A DNA stretch of 64,000 nt from Acetobacterium malicum subsp. dehalogenans DSM 11527 (GCF_000472665.1 NZ_AXAC01000017.1:28966-92965); one strand, 5' to 3'. Numbered from the stretch's first letter, positions 25,808-34,770 are shown. The notes: a model not told the origin generated them from the sequence alone. Numbers and translations: made by a program.

Positions 25808-25836
25808 ATTGTATCATTTGTCATTTTCTATGTCAA
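25808..25836 (-). promoter_or_regulatory. Promoter of the rplJ-rplL leader
   Basis: On the minus strand TTGACA and TACAAT are 17 bp apart, a near-consensus sigma-A promoter that starts just before the L10 leader. Confidence 0.8.
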
Positions 25837-25874
25837 GTCGTTTCGAAGTTTATCTTCAATGAAGCAATAGACTC

Positions 25875-26564
25875 CTAGATTTTTCCTGTGTTGACTTTAA
25901 CTCCAGGGCTCATGGTACTTGCCAGAGTAACACTTCTAAAGTATTGACCCTTGGAAGCAGCTGGTTTTGCTTTTTTGACGGTATCCAATAAGACCATCAT
26001 GTTTTCTTTTAAAGCTTCTTCGGTAAAAGATGCTTTTCCAATAATGACATGAATAATATTGGTTTTGTCTAAACGATACTCAACCTTACCGGCTTTGGTA
26101 TCGGCAACAGCTTTTGCAACATCCATGGTTACAGTTCCTGATTTTGGGTTAGGCATTAAACCTTTAGGCCCTAATACTCGACCTAAACGACCAACTTTAC
26201 CCATCATATCTGGAGTAGCAATCATTACATCAAAATCAAACCAGTTTTCTTTTTGAATTTTATCGATAATATCGTCTTCACCAAAGAAATCAGCACCGGC
26301 TTCTTCAGCTTCCTTCAGTTTATCACCTTTAGCGATAACCAGAACTTTAACTGTTTTTCCTGTACCATGTGGCAGAACGATTGCTCCACGAACCTGTTGA
26401 TCTGCATGACGTGAGTCAACACCCAATTTAACATGCAATTCAATGGTTTCATCAAACTTTGCTGTTGCAAGTTTCTTAACCTGTGCAATGGCTGCATCCA
26501 GTTCGAATAACTCTTGCTTATCAAAGCTTTTTACCAAATCCTGATATTTTTTTCCTTTTTTCAT
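25875..26564 (-). CDS. rplA: 50S ribosomal protein L1
   Basis: The 229-residue protein matches L1 throughout: [52 protein letters not shown] and a C-terminal [20 protein letters not shown]1 forms the mobile stalk near the E site. It follows rplK by about 60 bp. Confidence 0.98.
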   Translation of the reverse strand: MKKGKKYQDLVKSFDKQELFELDAAIAQVKKLATAKFDETIELHVKLGVDSRHADQQVRGAIVLPHGTGKTVKVLVIAKGDKLKEAEEAGADFFGEDDIIDKIQKENWFDFDVMIATPDMMGKVGRLGRVLGPKGLMPNPKSGTVTMDVAKAVADTKAGKVEYRLDKTNIIHVIIGKASFTEEALKENMMVLLDTVKKAKPAASKGQYFRSVTLASTMSPGVKVNTGKI

Positions 26565-26625
26565 CTTTGCCTCCTTGTGGTAATAGCGGTTTCCCTCCCA
26601 CTTAAGGTGTTTCTACCTTCTAAAA

Positions 26626-27051
26626 TTATTCTTCGATTGTGATACCCATGCTACGGGCGGTTCCAGCGATCATTCTCATCGCTGATTCTACAGATGCTGC
26701 ATTTAAGTCAGGCATTTTTAATGTTGCGATTTCTCTTAATTGTTCAGTTGTTACCTTAGCTACCTTGGTTTTGTTAGGTACGCCAGATCCAGACTCAATA
26801 CCAGCAATTTTCTTTAACAGAACAGCAGCTGGTGGAGTTTTGGTAATAAATGAGTAAGATCGATCCTGATAAACAGTAATTACAACAGGAATAATCATCC
26901 CTGCTTCATTTGCAGTTTTTGCGTTGAATTCTTTACAGAATCCCATAATATTAACCCCATGTTGACCTAATGCAGGTCCAACTGGTGGCGCTGGTGTTGC
27001 TTTACCGGCAGGAATTTGTAATTTAATCATACCAATTACTTTTTTTGCCAT
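26626..27051 (-). CDS. rplK: 50S ribosomal protein L11
   Basis: The 141-residue protein has the L11 N-terminus ([20 protein letters not shown] with [15 protein letters not shown]) and the rRNA-binding C-terminal domain (TARSMGI). It forms the GTPase-associated centre. AGGAGG precedes the ATG. Confidence 0.98.
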   Translation of the reverse strand: MAKKVIGMIKLQIPAGKATPAPPVGPALGQHGVNIMGFCKEFNAKTANEAGMIIPVVITVYQDRSYSFITKTPPAAVLLKKIAGIESGSGVPNKTKVAKVTTEQLREIATLKMPDLNAASVESAMRMIAGTARSMGITIEE

Positions 27052-27122
27052 GTTAACACCTCCTTCATTTTATTATAGTATTTTTTCTCCTAATGGAGTA
27101 GCATGAAGAATAGTTTTTTTCC

Positions 27123-27659
27123 TTAAGTGTTTATTTTTTCTATTTGTTCAAATCCCAGTTCAGCGAGGGTATCTCGTCCAAACATGGAAACATTGACCTT
27201 AACCTTTGATTTCTCGGCATGTACTTCTTCAATAATTCCTGTGAAACCTTCAAGTGGTCCTTCAATTACCTTCACTTCTTCACCAACGTGCATACTGATT
27301 TCCACACGCTGCTGACGAATGCCCATGCTCTTAAGTTCAGCCTTGGACAACGGAACAGGTTTTGAAGCAGGACCAACAAACCCGGTAACACCACGAGTAT
27401 TTCGGACAACATACCATGAATCATCCGTCATGAACATTTTGATCATGACATAACCTGGAAATAGCTTCTTTTCTTTAACGACTTTTTTGCCGTTTTTGCT
27501 TTCCACTACTTCTTGTACGGGAACCTGAACCTCAAGGATCACGTCCTCCATATTTCTGTTTTCTACTGTGGCTTCAATGCTCGCTTTTACCTTATTCTCG
27601 TAACCGGAATAGGTATGTGCAACAAACCATTGGGCCTGTTCGTGTTGATTAGTATCCAT
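27123..27659 (-). CDS. nusG: Transcription termination/antitermination protein NusG
   Basis: The 178-residue protein has the NGN domain (WFVAHTYSGYENKVKASIE, FPGYVMIKM, VRNTRGVTGFVG) and the C-terminal KOW domain (GEEVKVIEGPLEGFTGIIEE). It binds RNA polymerase and tunes elongation and pausing. Confidence 0.98.
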   Translation of the reverse strand: MDTNQHEQAQWFVAHTYSGYENKVKASIEATVENRNMEDVILEVQVPVQEVVESKNGKKVVKEKKLFPGYVMIKMFMTDDSWYVVRNTRGVTGFVGPASKPVPLSKAELKSMGIRQQRVEISMHVGEEVKVIEGPLEGFTGIIEEVHAEKSKVKVNVSMFGRDTLAELGFEQIEKINT

Positions 27660-27672
27660 GGTTCTCCCTTAC

Positions 27673-28050
27673 CTAAATGTTCATAAATAACGCGGCAAGT
27701 GCACCTAATCCTGAATCAACAACCCAAACGAGCAAAGTGAATATCCCAACAATTCCAGCGACAACGCCGGATTTCTTAATCAATTCCTCTTTAGTCAACC
27801 AAGTAACTTTTCGCAGTTCATGATGTACGCCTTTTAAAAAGCCGATCATCTTTTGAAAAATATTTGGTTCCTTACTTTTTTCGCTTGACTTCTTTTGTGG
27901 TTTTTTCTCATTTTTTGCCGTTGATTGAGGCGTTTTCTTTTCCTCTTTTACCAGGTTTGCTGCCTTATCATCGGTTTTTTGCGCCTGTTGTTGGGTGTTT
28001 TCTTTTCCTTGTTTACTACTGGCATTTTTAGTTTTCTTATTAGTTGCCAT
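27673..28050 (-). CDS. secE: Preprotein translocase subunit SecE, long N-terminus
   Basis: The C-terminal 60 residues are SecE (FLKGVHHELRKVTWLTKEEL, then one transmembrane helix). The first 65 residues are an unusual Lys/Gln/Asn-rich low-complexity extension; bacterial SecE is often about 60 residues. The place between rpmG and nusG confirms the identity. Together with SecY it forms the membrane channel. Confidence 0.95.
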   Translation of the reverse strand: MATNKKTKNASSKQGKENTQQQAQKTDDKAANLVKEEKKTPQSTAKNEKKPQKKSSEKSKEPNIFQKMIGFLKGVHHELRKVTWLTKEELIKKSGVVAGIVGIFTLLVWVVDSGLGALAALFMNI

Positions 28051-28068
28051 GATATTCCTCTTTATCCA

Positions 28069-28218
28069 TTATTTCGTTTCTTTATGTGGTGTATGCTTCT
28101 TGCAAAACTTGCAATATTTATCCACTTCTAAACGATCAGGGTTATTCTTCTTGTTTTTCATGGTATCGTAATTTCTTTGCTTGCATTCTGTACATGCTAA
28201 AGTAACTTTTACTCTCAT
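28069..28218 (-). CDS. rpmG: 50S ribosomal protein L33
   Basis: A 49-residue protein with [20 protein letters not shown] and a second CxxC pair ([15 protein letters not shown]), the zinc-binding form of L33. AGGTGCTGGA stands before the ATG. It is the first gene of the operon, 18 bp before secE. Confidence 0.95.
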   Translation of the reverse strand: MRVKVTLACTECKQRNYDTMKNKKNNPDRLEVDKYCKFCKKHTPHKETK

Positions 28219-28298
28219 TCCAGCACCTCCTACATCCTTATATCAACACCCGCAGGAACACGCAGGCACACGTTCCCTATTTTCATAGTCACTAACAT

Positions 28299-28328
28299 AG
28301 AATACCACGAGAACCTTATTTTTGTCAA
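28299..28328 (-). promoter_or_regulatory. Promoter of the rpmG-secE-nusG operon
   Basis: On the minus strand TTGACA and TATTCT are 18 bp apart, about 80 bp before the rpmG start codon. Confidence 0.7.
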
Positions 28329-28396
28329 TGAAAACATTGATAATTATCCGTGATTTTCTTTGTAACTGACCGACAGATTATTGTTGCTTTCGTCCA

Positions 28397-28422
28397 AATA
28401 AAAAAAGGCGTATAGCCTTTTG
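28397..28422 (-). terminator. Intrinsic terminator of the GNAT gene
   Basis: AAAAGGC and GCCTTTT form a short stem followed by T7 on the minus strand, about 55 bp after the stop codon at 28474. Confidence 0.65.
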
Positions 28423-28473
28423 AACAACATTAAAATTATATCAGCAACGCTGGAAATAATCAAGCGGGATTTA

Positions 28474-28980
28474 CTATTTTTCTATTTTTAATCCCCAATA
28501 ATCACAGCCGATCGTTTTCCCGTCAATATCGACCGCATCCGGCATGTGGCCCCACAACCTGAAGCCATGCTTTTTAACCAGCTTGCGGCTGCTGAAATTG
28601 GTATCAAAAACAACTGCCACCAGATTTCGAAAACCAATTTCCCGGGCGGCCTCAATCGCCCGCTGCATCAACAGGGAACCAATGCCCTGGCGGTGAAAGC
28701 GACTGTCGAGGTAATAGCTGATCTCTGACGTAAAGCGGAATCCTTCCCGGCCAGCCCGAAACTCGGTGAGCGTCACCCAGCCCACCACGTAACCATCCAC
28801 TTCGGCCACAAACATTGGGTGCCTGGGCGCCGAGTGATGAATAAACCAGTCTTTTCGCATCGCCATGGTCGCCGGTGAAAGCTGGGCGGTAAATTTTCGG
28901 GCGGCAATGGCCTCGTTTAAAATTTCCAATACCCGGGCATAATCTTTTTCTTCTACTAATCGTACGTTCAACTTAGTCAA
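28474..28980 (-). CDS. GNAT-family N-acetyltransferase
   Basis: The 168-residue protein follows the plan of phosphinothricin-type acetyltransferases: VRLVEEKDYARVLEILNEAI, VGWVTLTEF, then the acetyl-CoA loop RQGIGSLLMQRAIEAA and FDTNFSSRKLVKKHGF. It would transfer an acetyl group to a small amine or amino acid; the substrate is not known. It is a single gene with its own terminator. Confidence 0.85.
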   Translation of the reverse strand: MTKLNVRLVEEKDYARVLEILNEAIAARKFTAQLSPATMAMRKDWFIHHSAPRHPMFVAEVDGYVVGWVTLTEFRAGREGFRFTSEISYYLDSRFHRQGIGSLLMQRAIEAAREIGFRNLVAVVFDTNFSSRKLVKKHGFRLWGHMPDAVDIDGKTIGCDYWGLKIEK

Positions 28981-29039
28981 TTATCTCCTGTTAATTCACA
29001 ATGTATCTTATTTTTGTTGTTACTTTACTGGTTCGCCGT

Positions 29040-29231
29040 CTATTTGCGACCTATTTTTCCAAACCAGGCAATCATCACCGTCGCAATAAAAATAATTGCA
29101 ACCACACCTGCTGTTGTTATAATTGGTGAAAGGATCACACTAATCCAGGCAATAATGACTGGCGAAATCAATGCAAATAATAACAGAAGTCCGCAGACAA
29201 TTAAATACTTCTTGTAATTTTCCATCATCAT
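29040..29231 (-). CDS. Small membrane protein (63 aa)
   Basis: The product consists of two hydrophobic segments (about residues 9-30 and 34-57) with a basic end. GGGAG lies just before the first of three ATG codons. No family is recognised. The hydrophobic pattern and ribosome site favour a real gene. Confidence 0.5.
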   Translation of the reverse strand: MMMENYKKYLIVCGLLLLFALISPVIIAWISVILSPIITTAGVVAIIFIATVMIAWFGKIGRK

Positions 29232-29371
29232 CTCCCTGACTAAAGATATTGCTTCAGCTTAATAACTCTATGAAGTATAAACCTTGTTGTTATACTTTGC
29301 AACAATTTAATATTATTTATTCAATTATTTACAAAACATTGCGTTTTGATTCCCACCGCAAATTCAGCCAA

Positions 29372-29396
29372 TAAAAAAAACGGCCATCGCCGTCCA
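29372..29396 (-). terminator. Intrinsic terminator of tRNA-Arg
   Basis: ACGGC and GCCGT form the stem, followed by T8 on the minus strand, about 10 bp after the tRNA CCA end. Confidence 0.75.
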
Positions 29397-29403
29397 TTTT
29401 AAA

Positions 29404-29480
29404 TGGTGCACCCGAGAGGATTCGAACCTCCGGCACGCAGTTTAGGAAACTACTGCTCTATCCACCTGAGCTACGGGCGC
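29404..29480 (-). tRNA. tRNA-Arg (anticodon CCT)
   Basis: The minus strand gives a full cloverleaf: acceptor GCGCCCG with CGGGTGC, D-arm GCTC/GAGC, anticodon loop TTCCTAA between GTAGT and ACTGC, T-loop TTCGAAT and an encoded CCA. Confidence 0.95.
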
Positions 29481-29624
29481 ACGAACTCTGCTTATTATAT
29501 CAAACATTCATTTTTTTGAAAATAGTTTTTTTCGATACGCGCCTGATAAACCAGATAAAACCCATGTAAAAAGGATATCACTAAAGATATCCTTTGATAT
29601 GACTTGTTTGTCTCGGAAAACAGC

Positions 29625-30458
29625 TTAGTTGGTACCATAGTATTCTTCCATGGTTTTGCCGCTGTTGTAAATCGCCGTCGCCACATCGACACCTAAATAG
29701 CGCAGATGCCAGGGTTCATAGGCATAACCGGTGATGTCGGTTTTACCCTGCGGATACCGGACAATAAACCCGTACTTATGAGCGTTTTCTTTGATGAACT
29801 GCCCTTCTGAGGTTGATCCAAAACTTTCCAGCAGATCAAAACCGACTGCCGCACTGGTTACATCCATGGCTAAGCCCAATTGGTGCTCGCTCATTCCCGG
29901 CCGGGCACTAACCAGCTCAGCGCCATCGACTCCATAGGTATCGACATTCCAGGCGTACAGTTCGGACTGGGTTTCATAAGAACGATAGCCGGAGCAGCAG
30001 TATAGTTCATGTCCGGCCCCCTCGGCCGCAGCAAACAGCTTTGTCAGTCCTTCAGCAGCAACGCTTCGCAACTGGGTATCCCGGGTCGATGGCAAATCAA
30101 CCGTCACCAGATCGCCGGGCACATAACTGGCTGAGATACTGTGGTTCTTGTTCACCAGTGTTGTAATACTGTCGGTGCCGCCTGTATTTGCTGCTGTGGT
30201 GGCTTTTATTTCTTCCTTGCTTTCTGTTGCGGCTGGCTGTTCGGTTACAGCTGGTTGAGTGGTGGTCGCAGTATCCGTTTCTTTGGTCGTCATTGTCGTC
30301 TGTGCTGTTGGGGTCTGTGAATTCTTCGCGCTGTCAGCTTCTGTCTCGACTTCGTTGCGATGCCAAAAACCAATGGTTAAAACCACAATAATCAGAATCA
30401 GAATTGCTGCCAACCCGCCACATGCAATAATAAAACGCTTTTTATCTTTTATTCGCAT
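29625..30458 (-). CDS. VanY-type D-alanyl-D-alanine carboxypeptidase, membrane-anchored
   Basis: A short cytoplasmic N-terminus is followed by one transmembrane helix (residues 9-30), a Thr/Ala/Glu-rich linker to about residue 90, and an M15B peptidase domain. The zinc motifs are SEHQLGLAMD and EPWHLRYLG, with SARPGMSEH typical of the family. It would trim the terminal D-alanine from peptidoglycan stem peptides outside the cell. It is a single gene downstream of the CODH/ACS region and unrelated to it in function. Confidence 0.9.
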   Translation of the reverse strand: MRIKDKKRFIIACGGLAAILILIIVVLTIGFWHRNEVETEADSAKNSQTPTAQTTMTTKETDTATTTQPAVTEQPAATESKEEIKATTAANTGGTDSITTLVNKNHSISASYVPGDLVTVDLPSTRDTQLRSVAAEGLTKLFAAAEGAGHELYCCSGYRSYETQSELYAWNVDTYGVDGAELVSARPGMSEHQLGLAMDVTSAAVGFDLLESFGSTSEGQFIKENAHKYGFIVRYPQGKTDITGYAYEPWHLRYLGVDVATAIYNSGKTMEEYYGTN

Positions 30459-30530
30459 TTTTAATAACCTTCTTTATCTTTGTCATAGCTTTATTATACA
30501 CCATCTCGAAAAATCCACATATCTTTTTAT

Positions 30531-30566
30531 AAAAAAATCCCGGGAAAAATTTTCATTTTTCCCGGA
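30531..30566 (-). terminator. Intrinsic terminator at the end of the CODH/ACS region
   Basis: CCGGGAAAAAT pairs with ATTTTTCCCGG (11 bp) and is followed by T7 on the minus strand, between the last accessory gene of the cluster and the carboxypeptidase gene. Confidence 0.75.
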
Positions 30567-30719
30567 ACTCATCATTCGCACCACGTCTTTATTAATGACC
30601 GTTCTTTTGCTGAACAGCTTCTTCAATAATACGAAAAAAAACAGAACAAAAAAGTCCTGCTTTCAAGCATGGGTTTTATTGATTTTATAAAGTACCGGTC
30701 TTAACAACGCCGCCAATCG

Positions 30720-30938
30720 TCAGAAGCGTAACTTCGCTTCCAGGATCTTCTTTTGCGCTTCCCGCATTTTATCAATTGCCATAAAAATTTCCTGGGATAC
30801 ATTATCTTTTGAAGTTCCCTTTAACTTTTCGGCCCACTCCCGATAACCTTCGATATGGTCGCCGGTGTGATTGATCCAATGGGCCAGAAACACCTTTAAA
30901 ATATCTGCTTCCTTGTCCATATTTAATTTAGCATCCAT
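30720..30938 (-). CDS. Small protein related to the C-terminus of the His-rich protein
   Basis: The 72-residue helical protein aligns by eye with the last 65 residues of the histidine-rich protein at 33991: HWINHTGDHIEGYREWAEKL here against HWVAHNQDHAMEYNTWVEKM there, both followed by acidic helices ending in (L)EAK. It contains several His and Asp/Glu residues that could bind metal. It is the last gene of the cooT-DUF3842 group, so a role in nickel handling for CODH/ACS is plausible but unproven. Confidence 0.7.
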   Translation of the reverse strand: MDAKLNMDKEADILKVFLAHWINHTGDHIEGYREWAEKLKGTSKDNVSQEIFMAIDKMREAQKKILEAKLRF

Positions 30939-31361
30939 CTAAACTTCTCCTAAATTAAGCTCTTTTTTAATCAAAGACACTGCTTCACGAATCTGGAGTA
31001 ATAATGGTTTTTCTTCCAGTGAAACAATATGGTGATTTTCGGGCAGAATCGGAATATAGATTTTTAATCCATCACTATTGCCAATGGCTTCGACCATCTT
31101 CGGTGTGACTTCTCCCATCATCGAGTTTGGAATCGTCATCGCAATCGAACCGATAATGAAATCAGCTTTCTTAACAGTAACGGCAATCGCATTTTCGCCG
31201 GTAGCGCCCTTATTGGCTCCTTTTTTTAACATGGCCGCAGTGGCCAGAGCATTGGTTCCCAATCCATATATTTCAATATATGGCGGTATTTCATCTTTCA
31301 GAATACCAACAATTCGAGATCCAATGCCTCCTCCCATACCATCTAGCACTACAATGTTCAT
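30939..31361 (-). CDS. DUF3842 family protein
   Basis: The 140-residue protein has the DUF3842 pattern: MNIVVLDGMGGGIGSRIVGI, GLGTNALATAAMLKKGAN, ENAIAVTVKKADFIIG, GEVTPKMVEAIG. A glycine-rich nucleotide-binding-like start suggests a small Rossmann-like fold. The function is unknown. It lies 3 bp from cooT and is immediately followed by the small HIS-domain relative; DUF3842 genes often accompany anaerobic metalloenzyme genes, which is recalled and not testable here. Confidence 0.8.
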   Translation of the reverse strand: MNIVVLDGMGGGIGSRIVGILKDEIPPYIEIYGLGTNALATAAMLKKGANKGATGENAIAVTVKKADFIIGSIAMTIPNSMMGEVTPKMVEAIGNSDGLKIYIPILPENHHIVSLEEKPLLLQIREAVSLIKKELNLGEV

Positions 31362-31364
31362 TGG

Positions 31365-31562
31365 CTAAACCGTTGTTCCTTCAATAATAATTTTGTGGTT
31401 AAGAAGTTTCACTTCTTTGAGTTTGCCTTGAACAATTTTTGTACCACCCAATAAGTCAGACAAGGTTAAGCTGCCATCGTCGTTTGGAACGATATCAACA
31501 ACATAGTCCATTATCTTTGTTTCTCCTTCAGGAGTAAGCATATAAGCTGAAGATTCACACAT
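31365..31562 (-). CDS. cooT: CooT-like nickel-binding protein
   Basis: A 65-residue protein beginning MCESSAYML, with the conserved Cys at position 2 that binds Ni(II) at the dimer interface in Rhodospirillum rubrum CooT, and the strand pattern EVKLLNHKIIIEG. CooT is a small nickel chaperone linked to CODH maturation. The position directly after the acetyl-CoA synthase gene supports the call. Confidence 0.85.
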   Translation of the reverse strand: MCESSAYMLTPEGETKIMDYVVDIVPNDDGSLTLSDLLGGTKIVQGKLKEVKLLNHKIIIEGTTV

Positions 31563-31603
31563 GTTCTCAGTCTCCTTTCTTTTAATTGAGGCTATTTTAA
31601 CAC

Positions 31604-31640
31604 AGTCCGCCCCTTAACACAAGCTAAGGGGCGACTGCTT
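31604..31640 (-). other. Stable hairpin between the second acsB and cooT
   Basis: CGCCCCTTA (31608-31616) pairs with TAAGGGGCG (31625-31633), extended by AGTC/GACT-type pairs. On the minus strand no T tract follows, so it is more likely a processing or mRNA-stability hairpin than a terminator; on the plus strand it would have a T5 tail but no gene leads into it. Confidence 0.5.
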
Positions 31641-31677
31641 TTTATTATAACCGTTTATTCTTAATTTGGACCATAAA

Positions 31678-33813
31678 CTACATAATCGGATCCATCGATA
31701 GGGCTGGATGACCCTTTGCTTCCAGGAACTCCAAAACTGCTTCGGAGTCAGTGGCAATGGTTTCGTCACAGACCATGTCAACAAAGTTTTCGATTCCGGT
31801 TAATTCGAATGCGGCTTTGTTTAACCGTTCCGCGACGTCGTCCTTTAATTCTTTTGGCATCCAGACAATTCGGGTTAAACCGCCTTCAGCTGACATGAAT
31901 TTTTTAGAACCGATAAAGTGACGTCCATGACCCATAAAGCCCGGGGTCTGAACCCCGCCGCCAGTCATCGATGCCAATTCGCCAAACGTCATTCCCACTG
32001 GCGAAATTTCACTAAACTCACGGTTGACGATTACCACACCGTTTGCTTCTGGCATGATACCGCAGATACACTCGAAACAACCACAGGATGTCATCGGATC
32101 TTCCAGAATTGAATACAGGGTTACCCGTTCAACCGCCCCTTGCGATGCCGCTGCCACAGTTTTGTTAACAGCCTCCCAGATGCCAATTTTCGCATCTACT
32201 GCCTCACCTTTTTCGATTGGCTGAGATGGTCCGGCCGGGTCAAGTTCCTTGGTGGCTTTACTGTCCAACCAGGAAACCGCACCACATAAACCTAGACGTT
32301 CCGGTGTTACGACACAGACATGGCTCGGCGCAAAGGATTGGCAGAGGGTGCAGGTGTAGAAAGTATCGACACTTTCATCGGTCAGGGCATTTAAGCGTTC
32401 GTCTCGTTTAGCGTAGATTGGTTTTACCATTTCTTCTTCTAATCGTTCAACATCTTCCAAATTTGTATAAAGTGTAACCTGACATTTATCGACCACATTG
32501 TCAAAATCTGCCCGCATTTTAGCATAAAGAACTTCGCCGATATGTTTTAATCGGAAGCCTTTTTCATACGCTTCTTTCGTTAAGCGAATCCAGGCAATGT
32601 TTCGTTGGCCGACATGCATAGCACCGTCGATGTAGTTGGTAAAGTAATGTATGCGACGTTCGAGTACCGATTCAAAATCTTTTTGCATACTCTTGCCGGC
32701 AACTTCAACTAGTATTCCTAATGGTAAGCGAACCACATCGGCGCCATCAAATTGGGCATCGTCAATTTCTGGCCCTACGACGGTAATTTTATGGTCTTCT
32801 ATTTCACTTAAATCAGCTTCTTTGACCAATTCCCAACATTTCGTTTTATTGCCGCCAAATTCAGCAAACATGGTATCTTTACGGACCCGTTCACCTTCAA
32901 AAGCGGAGGCCACAGAAACCGGGACATCGATTTTGGTCACTTTAATTTTAATTTCCCGGGCTTCTAACGAGAACTCGACGGTTTTGGCGTGATCAGCCTG
33001 AGTCATTAAGGCACCGGGTACTTCGGGCACTGGGACATCGGCGATGACCGGGAAGCCTAAAGCTATGGCCCCAGCGCCAACGGAGACAATCACTTCGTTC
33101 AGTTCGCCGAAGGTATTGACAAAAGCCGGTACCCGTTCTTTGGTGTAAGTTAAAAACTCTGCTAATTTACCCGGTTCGATGCCACCAAAAATCAGCGCGG
33201 CCCGAATTGCAACCGAGACCACATGGATCACCGAGGTTACTTCATGACCCAGGGGGATGACCCGATAGTCCAGTCCCATTTTCACACCGGCTTCTAAAGC
33301 TTGCTCGATAATATTACCAACCATAAAGGTTAGTAAACCTTTTTCCTGATAATCTTTGACTATCGCAGCCAATGCAGCTGGATCTGAAGATTCGCCTAAT
33401 AGAACGGCAATCCCGGGGATATCGCCAGTTACCAATGGCACGCCCAAAGATCGAATGATGGGATCGGCGACAAAACCAATACCGGCATCGTTAGCATAGG
33501 GGTCGCCATCAAGATAACGGATCGCTTCAATAATTTCGGCGCCGACGGCAGTGGCCAGTCCCGCGTTTAAGGCTTCGCCCAAATCTTCTTTGTTGGTGAT
33601 CAGACTTTTAAGAATTCCCACTGCTGCCGGCAGATCGCCCAGAGTTTTAATTTTAACCCCAGTTGCCGCATAAATGATCGGTAAAAAATAAGCTGTATCC
33701 GGGTAGCCGACCGTATGACCTTCGCCATATTTTTCAATGGCGTCATTGACTGCGCCTTCCGTTAATCCGGCAACCGCATTCGAACCAGCATAAATTAAAT
33801 CTGTTAAACTCAT
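31678..33813 (-). CDS. acsB: Acetyl-CoA synthase (CODH/ACS beta), second copy
   Basis: AcsB joins a methyl group from the corrinoid protein, CO from CODH and CoA to make acetyl-CoA. This 711-residue copy keeps the A-cluster cysteines in TCTLCQSFAPSHVC, LGLCGAVSW and SCGCFECICG, so it should be active. From about residue 190 it is very close to the copy at 34811, but the first 120 residues differ strongly. Its codon use is richer in G and C at third positions than in the other copy, suggesting lower or different expression. A dyad with a TATAAT in the middle lies 130 bp upstream, so it may have its own promoter. Confidence 0.95.
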   Translation of the reverse strand: MSLTDLIYAGSNAVAGLTEGAVNDAIEKYGEGHTVGYPDTAYFLPIIYAATGVKIKTLGDLPAAVGILKSLITNKEDLGEALNAGLATAVGAEIIEAIRYLDGDPYANDAGIGFVADPIIRSLGVPLVTGDIPGIAVLLGESSDPAALAAIVKDYQEKGLLTFMVGNIIEQALEAGVKMGLDYRVIPLGHEVTSVIHVVSVAIRAALIFGGIEPGKLAEFLTYTKERVPAFVNTFGELNEVIVSVGAGAIALGFPVIADVPVPEVPGALMTQADHAKTVEFSLEAREIKIKVTKIDVPVSVASAFEGERVRKDTMFAEFGGNKTKCWELVKEADLSEIEDHKITVVGPEIDDAQFDGADVVRLPLGILVEVAGKSMQKDFESVLERRIHYFTNYIDGAMHVGQRNIAWIRLTKEAYEKGFRLKHIGEVLYAKMRADFDNVVDKCQVTLYTNLEDVERLEEEMVKPIYAKRDERLNALTDESVDTFYTCTLCQSFAPSHVCVVTPERLGLCGAVSWLDSKATKELDPAGPSQPIEKGEAVDAKIGIWEAVNKTVAAASQGAVERVTLYSILEDPMTSCGCFECICGIMPEANGVVIVNREFSEISPVGMTFGELASMTGGGVQTPGFMGHGRHFIGSKKFMSAEGGLTRIVWMPKELKDDVAERLNKAAFELTGIENFVDMVCDETIATDSEAVLEFLEAKGHPALSMDPIM

Positions 33814-33944
33814 AACAATTACACACTTCCTTTTCTAAAGAAATTCAATGCCTTCAGACATTGGTAAAATAACATTCACAGGCGGTTGGTTTATGTCAAC
33901 CGCCCATCAATTTTATTTCTATTTTATGTAACGATTTACGAAAC

Positions 33945-33980
33945 CTGCGTTCCAAGGTTATTATAACACTTGAAACGCAG
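33945..33980 (-). promoter_or_regulatory. Inverted repeat enclosing a TATAAT upstream of the second acsB
   Basis: Two 12-bp arms (33945-33956 and 33969-33980, one mismatch) flank a 12-bp centre which on the minus strand contains TATAAT. A second -35-like TTGACA lies at about 33883-33888 within a GGCGGTT/AACCGCC hairpin. The region could be an operator-controlled promoter; lacking a T tract, it is not a typical terminator. Confidence 0.4.
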
Positions 33981-33990
33981 ATCCTTGTCA

Positions 33991-34626
33991 TTAATTTAAT
34001 TCTTTTTTTGCTTCAACCAAATGTTTATCGGCCTCACTCATCAGTGCGATCGCTTCAATCAGGGATTCGGCGACATCATTTTTACCCAGACGATTCATTT
34101 TTTCAACCCAGGTATTGTATTCCATGGCGTGATCCTGATTATGGGCAACCCAATGATCCAGCAACAAGCCTAAGATTTCGATATCTTTATTTTCGACATC
34201 GCCACCGTGACAGCAGCCAGCTCCATTTTTGCCATGATTCCCACAATGTCCGTGAGGGTGGGGATGTTCGTGACCGTGGGGATGAGCGTGGCCATGAGGG
34301 TGTTCGTGGCCATGACCATGTTCCTGTTCATCATGACCATGAGGATGTTCATGTTTATGGGGGTGGGGGTGGGCATGTTTGTGGGTATGATCATGTTCAT
34401 GCGCTGCTTCATGGGTATGTTCACCGCCGTGTTCATGGTCATCGCTATGGGCATGACTATGGGTGTGGCCGTGTTCGTGATTGTGTTCATGGGCATGTTC
34501 ATGTCCTTCTTCACTATCATGAGGATGGGCGTGTTGATGATCGTGACTTGTGGCTCCGCTATGAGGATGACCTTCTTCATGGTCGTGGTGTTCGCCATGA
34601 CTGTGAAGCTCTTTATTGTTGCACAT
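33991..34626 (-). CDS. Histidine-rich, probably nickel-binding protein
   Basis: Of the first about 145 residues 53 are histidine, mostly in H-x-H and HPHGH-like repeats mixed with Glu, Asp, Gly and Pro; a CGNHGKNGAGCCHGG cysteine cluster follows. The last 65 residues form a helical domain that is related to the separate gene at 30720. Such His-rich tracts bind several Ni(II) ions in HypB, UreE and Hpn-like proteins. Lying between two acetyl-CoA synthase genes whose active site needs nickel, it is a likely nickel store or chaperone. It has AGGAGG and its own TATAAT (34668-34673 region). Confidence 0.85.
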   Translation of the reverse strand: MCNNKELHSHGEHHDHEEGHPHSGATSHDHQHAHPHDSEEGHEHAHEHNHEHGHTHSHAHSDDHEHGGEHTHEAAHEHDHTHKHAHPHPHKHEHPHGHDEQEHGHGHEHPHGHAHPHGHEHPHPHGHCGNHGKNGAGCCHGGDVENKDIEILGLLLDHWVAHNQDHAMEYNTWVEKMNRLGKNDVAESLIEAIALMSEADKHLVEAKKELN

Positions 34627-34739
34627 ATTATTTCCTCCTGTTGTTCTAAATTTTGTTATGATTATAGCACTTTTTGCTTAATAAAACTATAGTTTATTTT
34701 GAATTATTCTAAACTGGTTTGACTTTTACATTTGTTTAG

Positions 34740-34770
34740 AAAAAAAGGCAGAACACGTCTGTGTTCTGCC
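34740..34770 (-). terminator. Intrinsic terminator after the first acsB
   Basis: GGCAGAACAC pairs with GTGTTCTGCC (10 bp, 4-nt loop), followed by T7 on the minus strand, 40 bp after the acsB stop. It marks the end of a high-expression acsA-cooC-acsB unit. Confidence 0.8.

Noticed and set aside
31600..31640. Hairpin after the second acsB as its terminator
   Set aside because: On the coding strand no T tract follows the stem, so termination is unlikely; listed only as a hairpin.
34008..34692. Long plus-strand open frames opposite the histidine-rich gene
   Set aside because: They arise from the repetitive CAY/GAR codons on the minus strand; their products are low-complexity, without ribosome sites, and the minus frame is a known kind of protein with a good site.
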